Shown here piece by piece: positions 1 through 8,951 of a stretch of DNA of 47,697 nt. The notes under the pieces are model-generated. The model saw nothing but the letters and a program-made list of their open reading frames with translations. It did no database searches and was not told the DNA's origin. Source of the DNA: Streptomyces bohaiensis (GTDB lineage: Bacteria > Actinomycetota > Actinomycetes > Streptomycetales > Streptomycetaceae); the NCBI RefSeq assembly GCF_012033785.1, contig NZ_JAAVJC010000012.1, positions 1 through 47,697 of the forward strand, read 5' to 3'. A program made the position numbers and the translations under genes. How positions within the stretch are numbered: position 1 is the stretch's first letter; the number at the start of each line of letters is the position of its first letter.

Positions 1-785
1 GCGGCGAGCGCGGCCGGGTCCGGCCGCTCCGCCGCGGACTTGGCGAGGCAGTGCTCCACCACCGGGCGCAGCTCGTCGGGGACGTGGTCCAGCTCCGGCG
101 GTTCGTAGGCGATCCGGTAGAGCACGTGGGCGGGGGTGTCGCCGGGGAACGGCGTCTGGCCGGTGGTGGCGAGGACGAGGACCGAGCCGAGGGCGAAGAC
201 GTCGGAGGCGGGGCCCGTGTCGCCGTGGAGGAGCTGCTCGGGCGCCATGTAGCCCGGCGATCCGACGTACACCCCGGTCTCGGTGAGGGTGCCGCCCGCA
301 TCGCTGGCGCGGGCTATCCCGAAGTCGATGAGGCGGGGGCCGTCGAGGGTCAGCATCACGTTCGAGGGTTTGACGTCGCGATGGACCAGGCCGAGCCCGT
401 GGACGGCGGCCAGCGCCTCGGCGAGGCCGGCAGCGAGGGCGCGGGTGCTGCTCGTCGGCAGTGGGCCCCCGTCGGTCACGGCGCGCTGGAGGTCCGGCCC
501 GGCGACATAACCTGTGGCCACCCACGGGACGTCGGCGTCGGGATCGGCGTCGAGGACCGGCGCGGTCCAGTCGCCGCCGACCTGGCGCGCCGCCGCCACC
601 TCCCGGGTGAACCGGGCCCGGAACGACGCGTCCTCGGCGACGTGCGGGTGCACGATCTTGACGGCGACGGTCCGGCCGCGCGCGCTGCGGCCGAGGTAGA
701 CGCGGCCCATGCCGCCGCTGCCGATGCGGCGCAGCAGCCGGTAGTCGCCGACGGTGCGGGGATCGTCCGGTCTGAGCGGTTCCAT
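1..785 (-). CDS. Serine/threonine protein kinase (3' end beyond window)
   Basis: Hanks-type Ser/Thr kinase read on the minus strand; the C-terminal part lies outside the window, so only about 261 residues are visible. The kinase signature is complete: glycine-rich loop GSGGMGRVY (residues 22-30), the ATP-binding lysine in AVKI (K43), the catalytic loop HRDVKPSN (H135-D137), DFG (D154) and APE (181-183). It starts at ATG 785, with a GGGGGAAG ribosome-binding site about 9 nt upstream. Such actinobacterial kinases usually carry a proline-rich linker, a membrane anchor and a sensor region after the kinase domain; none of that can be seen here. It lies downstream of mqnA on the same strand but is separated from it by a hairpin terminator. 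Substrate and signal are unknown. Confidence 0.95.
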   Translation of the reverse strand, partial: MEPLRPDDPRTVGDYRLLRRIGSGGMGRVYLGRSARGRTVAVKIVHPHVAEDASFRARFTREVAAARQVGGDWTAPVLDADPDADVPWVATGYVAGPDLQRAVTDGGPLPTSSTRALAAGLAEALAAVHGLGLVHRDVKPSNVMLTLDGPRLIDFGIARASDAGGTLTETGVYVGSPGYMAPEQLLHGDTGPASDVFALGSVLVLATTGQTPFPGDTPAHVLYRIAYEPPELDHVPDELRPVVEHCLAKSAAERPDPAALA

Positions 786-951
786 GGTGCGCGCTTCCCC
801 CTTTGCGGCGCCGCCGGCCGGGTGCCGGGGCGGTGGCGCGGGCGCCGCCGTGTCGTGTCGTCGCGCCCGCGTCCGTGAGGACGCGAGCCGCCCGGTGGTC
901 CGGTTCCCGGGCACCTACCCCGCCGTGCGCGGTTCGCTCGTGCCGCGTCGC

Positions 952-986
952 CCGCCGGCCTGCCGGCCTGCCGGGCAGGCCGGCGG
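952..986 (-). terminator. Hairpin terminator after mqnA
   Basis: A perfect 13-bp GC stem (952-964 with 974-986, 9-nt loop) begins 3 nt past the mqnA stop codon. There is no T-run, as is common for terminators in very GC-rich actinobacteria. It separates mqnA from the kinase gene. Confidence 0.6.
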
Positions 987-988
987 TG

Positions 989-2164
<1,176 letters not shown>

Positions 2165-2229
2165 TCATTTTCAGGCTTCTGTGTAGGTTCTGGAGCAGGG
2201 CGACCCTGATAGGCCCAAGGAGGGCTTAT

Positions 2230-2433
2230 ATGGCTACCGGAACCGTCAAGTGGTTCAACGCCGAAAAGGGCTTCGGATTCATTGCCCAGGACGGCGGCGG
2301 TCCCGATGTCTTCGTCCACTACTCCGCGATCAATGCTGCTGGTTTTCGCTCCCTCGAGGAGAACCAGCAGGTCAACTTTGACGTGACCCAGGGCCCGAAG
2401 GGCCCGCAGGCGGAGAACGTCACCCCCGTCTGA
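2230..2433 (+). CDS. Cold-shock domain protein (CspA family)
   Basis: A 67-residue single cold-shock domain, the standard length of the family. It has the RNA-binding motifs [12 protein letters not shown] (RNP1 region, residues 7-18) and DVFVHYSAI (RNP2 region, 26-34). Such proteins bind single-stranded RNA or DNA and act as RNA chaperones in the cytoplasm. The start at ATG 2230 follows AAGGAGG at 2217-2223 with ideal spacing. The gene stands alone, with its own promoter, structured leader and terminator. The leader is less GC-rich than the surroundings, as expected for a functional UTR. Streptomyces carry several such paralogues, so I give no symbol. Confidence 0.97.
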   Translation: MATGTVKWFNAEKGFGFIAQDGGGPDVFVHYSAINAAGFRSLEENQQVNFDVTQGPKGPQAENVTPV

Positions 2434-2483
2434 TCATTTCTGGCGTCGCGGTCTCGATCGCCCGCTCCGGAACGTAGTACCCA

Positions 2484-2514
2484 AGGAGCTCCCACCCGCA
2501 GGGTGGGGGCTCCT
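2484..2514 (+). terminator. Rho-independent terminator of the cold-shock gene
   Basis: A 14-bp stem with one G-T wobble (2484-2497 with 2501-2514) and a 3-nt loop is followed by GCCTTTGTCT, a T-rich tract by local standards. It lies 50 nt after the stop codon. Confidence 0.8.
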
Positions 2515-2910
2515 GCCTTTGTCTCCGGGGCCGTCTCCAGCGGTCGATCGATGGGCTCCCGGCGGGCGTTGGGCGCGTGACGGGCCCGCCGCCCGCACCC
2601 CCTCGCGCGCACCCGCCCGGGCGACGGCCCGCCGCGCCCGCCCCGGCCGACCGGCGGTTCCCCGCCCGTCCCGGCTGCCGACGAGCGGCCGCGGCCGACA
2701 GAGCCGGAACCGGGTGGCGGCCGCCCGGGACGACAGCCGTCCCGCGGCCCCGTTCGGGCCCCCTCCGCCCGCCGGCCCGGCTCGCGCCGCCGCAGCCGGG
2801 AATTCCGGTGGGAGGGTGGGCGAGCGCCGCTTTTCTCCCGTGCGAACGCCGTTGTGCACTCCGTCCGGTCATTGCCCCGAGATGTGACGCCGATTTTCGG
2901 TACAGCCCCC
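2515..2910. other. Intergenic stretch without recognisable gene
   Basis: About 400 nt of extreme GC content between the cold-shock terminator and the dacB promoter. Open frames exist on both strands but have arginine/proline/alanine-rich shadow composition, no ribosome-binding site and no recognisable motif. I see no structured RNA here. Confidence 0.5.
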
Positions 2911-2938
2911 TTGACCTGAAAAATACTTACGTCATGCT
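2911..2938 (+). promoter_or_regulatory. Promoter for the D,D-carboxypeptidase gene (leaderless)
   Basis: TTGACC (2911-2916) and CATGCT (2933-2938) with 16-nt spacing form a good vegetative promoter. The -10 box ends 8 nt before the ATG at 2947 and no Shine-Dalgarno sequence lies between, so the mRNA is probably leaderless. Confidence 0.6.
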
Positions 2939-2946
2939 CTGGTGCC

Positions 2947-4563
2947 ATGACCCGACGCCCCCACAGATCCCTGCTGCTCGCGCCGCTCGCCGCGTGCCTG
3001 GCGCTGACCCTCGCCTGGTCCGCGCCGGCCGGGGCCGACCAGAACCGGGCCCCCTTCGCCGACGCCCTGGACGAGATCCTCGACGATCCGCGGCTCGACG
3101 GCGCCCAGGCCGGCGTCGTGATCGCCGACGCCGAGACCGGCCAGGTGCTGTACGACCACAACGGCGCCGACCGGCTGATGCCCGCCTCCAACTCCAAGCT
3201 GCTCAGCTCGGTCGCCGCCATGGACGTGCTCGGCCCCGACCACACCTTCACCACCGAGCTGCGGACCACGGGCCGCGTGGTGGGCGGTGTGCTCCTCGGC
3301 GACCTGTACCTGCGGGGCACGGGCGACCCGACCCTGCTGGTGGAGGACTACCGCTCGCTCGCCGCCCAGCTGCGGCAGGCCGGGGTGCGGCAGGTCGTCG
3401 GTGACGTGGTCGCCGACGACACCCGTTTCGACGCCGAGCGGTTCCACTGGGGCTGGAACGTCGACGACGAGCAGTACTACTACGGCGCACCGATCTCCGC
3501 GCTGACCGTCGCCCCCGACACCGACTACGACGCCGGCACGGTCAAGGTCACCATCACCCCCGGCGCTGCCCCGGGCGAGCCGCCCGCCGTCTCCCTGGAA
3601 CCGGACACCGGCTTCCTGAAGGTCGAGAACACGGCGACCACCGGCGAGGCCGGCAGCGCCCTGCGCCTGCCGCTGAACCGGGTGCACGGCGCCGATGTGC
3701 TCACCGTCTCCGGCTCCATCCCGGTCGACGCCGACCCCACCACCAGTTGGCGCGCCGTCTGGGACGCCACCGGTCACGCCACCGCCGTCCTCCGCGGCGC
3801 ACTGGCGGACGAGGGCGTCCGTGTCACCGGCCGCACCCGGCTGGGCCGGGCGACCCCGGAAGGTAGCCGGGTCCTGGCCTCCCACGAGTCGATGACCGTC
3901 GCCGAGCTGATGAACCCCTTCATGAAGCTCTCCAACAACGGCCACGCCGAGGTGCTGGTCAAGGCGATGGGGCACGAGACGGCCGGGGACGGCGGCTGGA
4001 GTGCCGGCACGGCCGCCGCGCGGGAGTCGCTCGCCGGGTTCGGGATGGACGCGTCGACCTACGTGCTGGCGGACGGCTCGGGGCTGACCCGCCGCAACTG
4101 GGTGCCCGCCGCGGAGTTGGCGACGCTGCTGGTGCAGGTGCGCGACGAGCCCTGGTTCGACCGCTGGCACGCGGAACTGCCGGTGGCCTGCGCGGGGGAG
4201 CGGTCGGTCGGCGGGACCCTCAACGCCCGGATGTGCGGCACGCCCGCGGAGAAGAACGCCCACGCCAAGACGGGCAGTCTGACCGGCGCCACCGGGCTGT
4301 CCGGCTACGTCACGGACGCCGACGGGAGGGAGCTGGTCTTCGCCGTCGTCCTCAACTACTACATGGGCAGCCACCCCAAGGACATCGAGGACGCGATCGT
4401 GGTCACGCTCGCCTCGCACCGGGCGGACGCCCCCGCGGAGCGGGCCCCCGCACCGCGTGAGCGGCCGCGGCCCGAGGCGGAGCGGCCGGTGGACGGTCCG
4501 GCGGCCGACCACGACTCGCTGGTGGTCAAGCCGGAGGACCTCACCACCGTCGGATACCGCTGA
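2947..4563 (+). CDS. dacB: D-alanyl-D-alanine carboxypeptidase/endopeptidase, PBP4 (S13) family
   Basis: Low-molecular-weight penicillin-binding protein that trims or cleaves D-Ala-containing peptidoglycan stems outside the membrane. The 538-residue protein has a signal peptide (residues 1-30, ending APAGA before DQNRAP) and the three active-site motifs of serine penicillin-recognising enzymes: SNSK (S81-K84), SNN (S329-N331) and KTG (K441-G443). About 240 residues separate the first two motifs, as expected for the large insert typical of the S13/PBP4 family. A hydrophilic proline/arginine-rich tail of about 50 residues follows the catalytic domain. The start ATG 2947 is backed by the leaderless promoter just upstream. 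The gene is monocistronic and ends at a strong hairpin shared with the convergent symporter gene. Confidence 0.93.
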   Translation: MTRRPHRSLLLAPLAACLALTLAWSAPAGADQNRAPFADALDEILDDPRLDGAQAGVVIADAETGQVLYDHNGADRLMPASNSKLLSSVAAMDVLGPDHTFTTELRTTGRVVGGVLLGDLYLRGTGDPTLLVEDYRSLAAQLRQAGVRQVVGDVVADDTRFDAERFHWGWNVDDEQYYYGAPISALTVAPDTDYDAGTVKVTITPGAAPGEPPAVSLEPDTGFLKVENTATTGEAGSALRLPLNRVHGADVLTVSGSIPVDADPTTSWRAVWDATGHATAVLRGALADEGVRVTGRTRLGRATPEGSRVLASHESMTVAELMNPFMKLSNNGHAEVLVKAMGHETAGDGGWSAGTAAARESLAGFGMDASTYVLADGSGLTRRNWVPAAELATLLVQVRDEPWFDRWHAELPVACAGERSVGGTLNARMCGTPAEKNAHAKTGSLTGATGLSGYVTDADGRELVFAVVLNYYMGSHPKDIEDAIVVTLASHRADAPAERAPAPRERPRPEAERPVDGPAADHDSLVVKPEDLTTVGYR

Positions 4564-4607
4564 CGCACCGGGCGGAGCCCCGCCCCCCGTCGAGCCTCCG
4601 ACGGCGA

Positions 4608-4642
4608 ACGCCCGGCCCCGCGCGATGCGCGGGGCCGGGCGT
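4608..4642. terminator. Bidirectional hairpin terminator
   Basis: A perfect 16-bp GC stem (4608-4623 with 4627-4642) with a 3-nt loop sits between two converging genes, 45 nt after one stop codon and 21 nt after the other. It can terminate transcription from both sides. Confidence 0.8.
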
Positions 4643-4662
4643 CGTGGTGCCGGGGGGTGCCG

Positions 4663-6066
4663 TCAGCCGGCGGAGCCGGCGCTCGGGCCGGCGCCCGCTC
4701 CGGCCGTCGGCCGCGTGTCCCCGTCGTCGGGGCCGTGGCCGTCCCCGCCGGAGGCGGCGGGGGCCGGCGCGTCCCACTCCTCGTCGATCTCGAACGAGGT
4801 CGCGTTGTCGTACGCCTCCCGGTCCAGGATGTTCTCCCGGGCCGCGACGATGACCGGCACGGTGGCCTGGCCGGCGACGTTGGCGGAGGTCCGGATCATG
4901 TCCAGGATCGGGTCGATCGCCAGCAGCAGGCCGACGCCCTCCAGCGGCAGGCCCAGGGTGGACAGCGTCAGCGTCGTCATCACGGTCGCGCCGGTCATGC
5001 CGGCGGTGGCGGCGGAGCCGATCACGGAGACGAAGACGATGAGGATGTACTCCTGGATGCCCAGGCTGACGTCGAAGATCTCGGCGATGAAGATCGCCGC
5101 CAGCGCCGGGTAGATCGCGGCGCAGCCGTCCATCTTCGTGGTGGCGCCGAACGGCACCGCGAAGCTGGCGTACTCGCGCGGCACGCCGAGCCGCTCGGTG
5201 GCGCGCTGCGTCACCGGCATGGTGCCGACGGAGGACCGGGAGACGAAGCCGAGCTGCAGGGCGGGCCAGGCGCCGCGGTAGAACTGGAGCGGGTTGACAC
5301 CGCCGAAGAAGCGCAGCAGCAGCGGGTACACGCCGAACATCACCAGGAGGCTGCCGATGTAGACGGCGGCGGTGAACTTGGCGTAGTCGCCCAGCAGGTC
5401 CCAGCCGTACTCGTTGATGGAGCGCCCGATCAGGCCGAGGGTGCCCAGCGGAGCGAGGCGGATGACCCACCACAGCGCCTTCTGCAGCATCTCCAGCACG
5501 GTCTCGCCGAAGGTGATGACCGGGGCGGCGCGGTCACCGAGCTTCAGGGCGACGATGCCGACGATGGCGGCGAGGAAGACGATCTGCAGGACGCGGAGCT
5601 CCGCGAACGGCTCGATGATGTTGGTCGGGATGATCCCGGTGAGGAAGTCCAGCCAGGAGCCGGTGGTGCCCGGGGCCTCGCCGTCGGCGGGGGTGAGGCT
5701 GGAACCGGAGCCCGGGTTGGTGATCAGGCCGAGGGTGATGCCGATGGCCACCGCGATCAGCGAGGTGATCAGGAACCACAGCAGCGTCTGCCCCGCGAGC
5801 CGGGCCGCGTTGGAGACCTTGCGCAGGTTGGTGATGGAGACCGCGATGGCGAAGAACACCAGCGGCGCCACCGCCAGGCGGAGCAGCTGGACGAAGATCC
5901 GGCCGATCTCGCTGAGCGTCGTGCCGAGCCACTCGACGCTCCAGGTGCGCGCCACCCAGCCGAGCAGCACGCCGAGGGCCAGGCCGATGAGTATCTGCGC
6001 CCAGAACGGTGGCAGGGATATGCGCCGGCGGCCGGTCTCGGCCGTGGCGGTGGACGGGGAGGACAC
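4663..6066 (-). CDS. Dicarboxylate/amino acid:cation symporter (DAACS/SDF family)
   Basis: A multi-pass secondary transporter of about 467 residues that couples uptake of acidic amino acids, C4-dicarboxylates or cystine to an ion gradient. Family blocks include the serine-rich segment SRSSVGTMPVT (re-entrant loop 1), FAVPFGATTKMDGCA (the TM7-type TKMDG motif in place of the usual NMDGT) and GMTGATVMTTLTL. The start GTG 6066 has GGAGCC upstream; an in-frame GTG at 6204 would add a low-complexity leader and lies inside a hairpin, so I reject it. A cysteine-containing leader peptide and a hairpin precede the gene. As TcyP of Bacillus, a cystine importer, belongs to this family, cystine is a reasonable substrate guess, but glutamate or aspartate cannot be excluded. 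The hydrophilic C-terminal tail is acidic and glycine-rich. Confidence 0.9.
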   Translation of the reverse strand: MSSPSTATAETGRRRISLPPFWAQILIGLALGVLLGWVARTWSVEWLGTTLSEIGRIFVQLLRLAVAPLVFFAIAVSITNLRKVSNAARLAGQTLLWFLITSLIAVAIGITLGLITNPGSGSSLTPADGEAPGTTGSWLDFLTGIIPTNIIEPFAELRVLQIVFLAAIVGIVALKLGDRAAPVITFGETVLEMLQKALWWVIRLAPLGTLGLIGRSINEYGWDLLGDYAKFTAAVYIGSLLVMFGVYPLLLRFFGGVNPLQFYRGAWPALQLGFVSRSSVGTMPVTQRATERLGVPREYASFAVPFGATTKMDGCAAIYPALAAIFIAEIFDVSLGIQEYILIVFVSVIGSAATAGMTGATVMTTLTLSTLGLPLEGVGLLLAIDPILDMIRTSANVAGQATVPVIVAARENILDREAYDNATSFEIDEEWDAPAPAASGGDGHGPDDGDTRPTAGAGAGPSAGSAG

Positions 6067-6197
6067 AGGGGGGCTCCGGTTGGGGGAGTGGGGACGGGGG
6101 TCGGGTGGTGCCTGGGCACGCCGCCGACCGGTCCGTCCGTCGTGCGGGCGGCGCGGTCGGGCCGAGGTCTGCTCACCGTCGGCGGGACACAGACCGA

Positions 6198-6220
6198 CGG
6201 GCACGCCGATGGCGTGCCCG
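6198..6220 (-). promoter_or_regulatory. Attenuator-like hairpin between leader peptide and symporter
   Basis: A perfect 10-bp stem with a 3-nt loop (6211-6220 with 6198-6207) begins 22 nt after the leader-peptide stop and lies about 130 nt before the symporter start. It is followed on the minus strand by TCGGTCTGTGT, which is only moderately T-rich. The position fits a terminator whose folding is governed by translation of the leader peptide. Confidence 0.5.
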
Positions 6221-6242
6221 GTGCGCGGCGTGCTGCTCGGGG

Positions 6243-6350
6243 TCAGCTACACGCGGCGGTGTGGCGGCGACAGAGGTCGATGTGCAGGCGCGCGACGAGC
6301 CTCGGGCGGCTCGGAGCGGAGTCGTGCGCGGCTGTTTTCACGTCGAACAC
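6243..6350 (-). CDS. Candidate regulatory leader peptide (35 aa)
   Basis: A short open frame with GTG start 6350 (or GTG 6341) is preceded by AAGGA about 10 nt upstream. The 35-residue product has a basic C-terminal half, RLHIDLCRRHTAACS, with Cys27 and Cys34 and then the stop codon. This resembles the actinobacterial family annotated as putative leader peptide, whose members carry a conserved R-hIDL-R core and a Cys near the end and lie upstream of sulfur-assimilation and other genes. The next gene on the strand is the DAACS symporter, and a hairpin stands between them, so ribosome-dependent attenuation in response to cysteine supply is a sensible model. Family assignment rests on motif memory; the function is inferred. 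Confidence 0.65.
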   Translation of the reverse strand: MFDVKTAAHDSAPSRPRLVARLHIDLCRRHTAACS

Positions 6351-6413
6351 ATTAACACCGTTCCTTTGGACTGCCCCAAGGCTGACTTTGGTTTCTGGCC
6401 GTGGAGAGCACAA

Positions 6414-6447
6414 CACCCCACCGGGGAACGGGATTCCCGATGGGGTG
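6414..6447 (-). terminator. Hairpin downstream of the DUF4229 gene
   Basis: CACCCCA (6414-6420) pairs with TGGGGTG (6441-6447), and the stem continues inward with one mismatch and one bulge around a short loop. It lies 71 nt past the DUF4229 stop codon, in a somewhat less GC-rich spacer that also holds the presumed promoter of the leader peptide and symporter unit. I could not pick a convincing -35/-10 pair there. Confidence 0.5.
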
Positions 6448-6517
6448 CGGTGAAGGACGGTGAGCCGGGTCACGTTCCGGCGGCTGCCCGGCTGCCCGGC
6501 TGCCCGGTGCCGACCGG

Positions 6518-6940
6518 TCAGCCGCGCTTGCCGCCCGTGGTGGCGCCGGTGGCGGAGCCCTCGGCGGGAGCCGCGGCCGTCTCGTCGCGGTCGGCCTGCG
6601 GGGCGGCGTCGGCGGCCCCGTTCTGCGCGGGCACGTCGGCCCGCGCGGCGTCGTCCACGTCGTCCTCCATGGTGCGGTTGGCGTGCAGCCGCTGCCGGGT
6701 GCGGACCACGGCGCCGCCGACCTGCTCCGACATCGCCTCGCGCTGTCGGCTCAGCACGATGAAGCTGATGGGCGAGGAGATCAGGATGGCGAGCGCGATC
6801 AGCCACAGCGGGTTGGAGGTGCCGATACCGGCCGGGATCAGCCCCAGGTACCCGAGGCCGGTCACCACGGCCAGGCAGGCGACGAAAATGCCGACGCGCA
6901 TCCCGGTGTAGCGGATGGTCGCGTGCTTGGTGTCGGTCAC
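6518..6940 (-). CDS. DUF4229 small membrane protein
   Basis: A 140-residue protein with two predicted transmembrane segments (residues about 16-35 and 45-64) followed by a charged, alanine-rich cytoplasmic tail. The N-terminal pattern RYTGMRVGIFVACLAVV and the PLWLIALAILISSPISF block match the DUF4229 family, which is widespread in Streptomyces and has no known function. The start GTG 6940 follows GAAGGAAG with good spacing. It lies downstream of the GNAT gene on the same strand, in the row that begins with ubiX-lrp-mqnE, but terminator-like sequence between mqnE and GNAT argues that it is not simply part of the menaquinone unit. Confidence 0.85.
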   Translation of the reverse strand: MTDTKHATIRYTGMRVGIFVACLAVVTGLGYLGLIPAGIGTSNPLWLIALAILISSPISFIVLSRQREAMSEQVGGAVVRTRQRLHANRTMEDDVDDAARADVPAQNGAADAAPQADRDETAAAPAEGSATGATTGGKRG

Positions 6941-7066
6941 GGCTGCTTCCTTCGGCTGGGCGCTGTGCGCGTCTGCTGCTCCGGGGCGACGGTGGCGGCT
7001 GTCCGATCCGCCGGGGTTGCCGGACTCGGTCGGGCCGCCTTCCAGTGAAGCATGCCGCTGCGGGGC

Positions 7067-7591
7067 TCAGGCCAGCGGGCGCCAGAACAGCACGTCGTCC
7101 CGGAAGTCGTCGGCGGCGACCCGGATGGCCTCGGGGGTCCTGCCGACCTCCTTGTAGCCGCAGGACTCGTAGAACCGCTCCAGGCCGAGCCCGCCGCGGC
7201 AGGTCAGCCGGATGGCGCGGATGCCCTCGGCCGAGCGCGCCGTCTCCTCGCAGGCGGCCATCAGCCGCCGGCCCTCGCCGGTGCCCTGCAGGGAGGGGTG
7301 GACCATCACGCGGTACAGCCCGACCCAGTGCCGCATCAGCCGATGGCTGTTTCGGTGGACGAACGCGAGCGCCGCGGGGTCGCCCGCCGCGTCGGTGCCG
7401 AGGACGAGATGGGCCTCGCCCGCGGCGACCTGGGCGAGGTGCCCTGCGCAGACCTCCCGGATCTCCTCGGGCACCACCGGGGGCACGTAGCCGACCGCGC
7501 CGCCGGCGTTGGTGACGTCCGCCCAGAGCCGCAGCAGGCCGTCCGTCAGCTCCGGCGTCACCTCCGGGTCGACGCTGTACTGGATACTCAT
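7067..7591 (-). CDS. GNAT family N-acetyltransferase
   Basis: A cytoplasmic acetyl-CoA-dependent acyltransferase of about 174 residues. The acetyl-CoA-binding signature of motif A is visible as VMVHPSLQGTGEGRRLMAA near the middle (Q-G-x-G-x-G/R), followed by an RLTCRGGLGLERFYESCGY block typical of the GNAT C-terminal half (motif B). I prefer start ATG 7591 (MSIQYSV). ATG 7600 adds three residues, and a TATACG box directly in front of it may be a -10 element that makes the transcript leaderless. The acceptor substrate cannot be told from sequence. It lies downstream of mqnE, with a terminator-like hairpin between them. Confidence 0.88.
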   Translation of the reverse strand: MSIQYSVDPEVTPELTDGLLRLWADVTNAGGAVGYVPPVVPEEIREVCAGHLAQVAAGEAHLVLGTDAAGDPAALAFVHRNSHRLMRHWVGLYRVMVHPSLQGTGEGRRLMAACEETARSAEGIRAIRLTCRGGLGLERFYESCGYKEVGRTPEAIRVAADDFRDDVLFWRPLA

Positions 7592-7665
7592 GCGCCCCAT
7601 CGTATATTCCTGCGGGCTGGTCGGCGCGGGGCGTCTCGCATGCCGGGCCGCCGGTGCGCACGCGG

Positions 7666-7697
7666 CGGCCCCGCCACCGGGTGCGGTGACGGGGCCG
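7666..7697 (-). terminator. Hairpin terminator after mqnE
   Basis: A 14-bp stem with one mismatch (7666-7679 with 7684-7697) and a 4-nt loop lies 36 nt past the mqnE stop codon. Confidence 0.6.
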
Positions 7698-7732
7698 GGG
7701 TGCGGCGCCGGGCGAGGGGCCCGGGCGAGGCG

Positions 7733-8899
7733 TCAGAGCCGCATCGCCTGCGGGGACTCCCGCCGGTCGGCGTCCGGACCGTCGTACTCGCGGACGATCT
7801 CGTACCGGGTGTTCCGCTCCAGCGGGCGGAAGCCGGCGTCCCGGATCAGCTCCAGCAGGTCCTCGCGGGTCAGCTTGTCCGGGGTGCCGAACGCGTCCGC
7901 GTCATGGGTGATCTTGTACTCCACGACCGAGCCGTCCATGTCGTCCGCGCCGTGCTGCAGCGCCAACTGGGCGGTCTGCAGCCCGTGCATCACCCAGAAC
8001 ACCTTGACGTGGGGGACGTTGTCGAACAGCAGCCGGGAGACGGCGAAGGTGCGCAGCGCCTCGGCCCCGGTGGCCATGGTGGTCCGCGCCTGGAGCCGGT
8101 TGCGGATCTTGCCGTCCTTCATGTCCACGAAGTCGTGCTGGTACCGCAGCGGGATGAAGACCTGGAAGCCGCCGGTCTCGTCCTGGAGTTCCCGCAGCCG
8201 CAGCACGTGGTCGACGCGGTGGCGCCGCTCCTCGATGTGCCCGTACAGCATGGTCGCCGGGGTCTTCAGCCCCTTGGAGTGCGCCAGCCGGTGGATGCGG
8301 GACCAGTCCTCCCAGTGGGTGCGGTGGTCCACGATGTGCTGCCGGACCTCCCAGTCGAAGATCTCGGCGCCGCCGCCGGTCAGCGACTCCAGGCCGGCGT
8401 CGATCAGCTCGTCGAGGATCTCGTCCGCGCTCAGTCCGGAGATCTCCTCGAAGTGGTGGATCTCCGTCGCGGTGAACGCCTTGAGCTGCACCGTCTCCGG
8501 CAGCACCTCCTTGAGCGCCCGCAGCGACCGCGGGTAGTACCGCCAGGGGAGGTTGGGGTGCAGGCCGTTGACGATGTGCAGCTCGGTGAGGTTGTCGCCC
8601 TCCATGGCCTTGGCCAGGCGGACCGCTTCCTCGATGCGCATCGTGTAGGCGTCCTTCTCGCCCGGCTTCCGCTGGAACGAGCAGTACGCGCACGAGGCCG
8701 TGCAGACGTTGGTCATGTTGAGGTGGCGGTTGACGTTGAAGTACACGACGTCGCCGTTCTTCGCCGTCCGCACCTCGTGGGCCAGCCCGCCCAGCCAGGC
8801 CAGGTCGTCCGACTCGTAGAGCGCGATGCCGTCCTCGCGGCTCAGCCGCTCGCCGGCACGGACCTTCTGCTCCAGCTCGCGCTTGAGTCCCGCGTCCAT
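7733..8899 (-). CDS. mqnE: Aminofutalosine synthase MqnE (radical SAM)
   Basis: MqnE joins 3-enolpyruvyl-benzoate, the product of MqnA, to S-adenosylmethionine to make aminofutalosine, with a [4Fe-4S] radical-SAM centre. The 388-residue protein has CTASCAYC (C66, C70, C73), the CxxxCxxC cluster motif, preceded by NVNRHLNMTNVC, and family blocks ELHIVNGLHPNLPW and ALTGGGAEIF-like LESLTGGGAEIFDWEVR. The start ATG 8899 follows AGGAGG about 9 nt upstream; longer in-frame extension into the lrp gene has shadow composition. It is the last gene of a ubiX-lrp-mqnE row with gaps of 73 and 52 nt, which are probably co-transcribed. MqnC resembles it, but the combination of length and motifs fits MqnE. 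Confidence 0.94.
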   Translation of the reverse strand: MDAGLKRELEQKVRAGERLSREDGIALYESDDLAWLGGLAHEVRTAKNGDVVYFNVNRHLNMTNVCTASCAYCSFQRKPGEKDAYTMRIEEAVRLAKAMEGDNLTELHIVNGLHPNLPWRYYPRSLRALKEVLPETVQLKAFTATEIHHFEEISGLSADEILDELIDAGLESLTGGGAEIFDWEVRQHIVDHRTHWEDWSRIHRLAHSKGLKTPATMLYGHIEERRHRVDHVLRLRELQDETGGFQVFIPLRYQHDFVDMKDGKIRNRLQARTTMATGAEALRTFAVSRLLFDNVPHVKVFWVMHGLQTAQLALQHGADDMDGSVVEYKITHDADAFGTPDKLTREDLLELIRDAGFRPLERNTRYEIVREYDGPDADRRESPQAMRL

Positions 8900-8951
8900 G
8901 GCCTGCCGCCTCCTCGTTGGTGTGTCTTCCGGTCCGAGCGTACGTGGCCGC

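Noticed and set aside
6067..6204. Extended N-terminus of the symporter starting at GTG 6204
   Set aside because: The extra 46 residues are low-complexity Pro/Arg, the codon lies inside a hairpin, and GTG 6066 has a better ribosome-binding site and fits the family start.
4657..6453. A 598-codon plus-strand open frame opposite the symporter
   Set aside because: Shadow frame; the minus strand encodes an evident DAACS transporter in this span.
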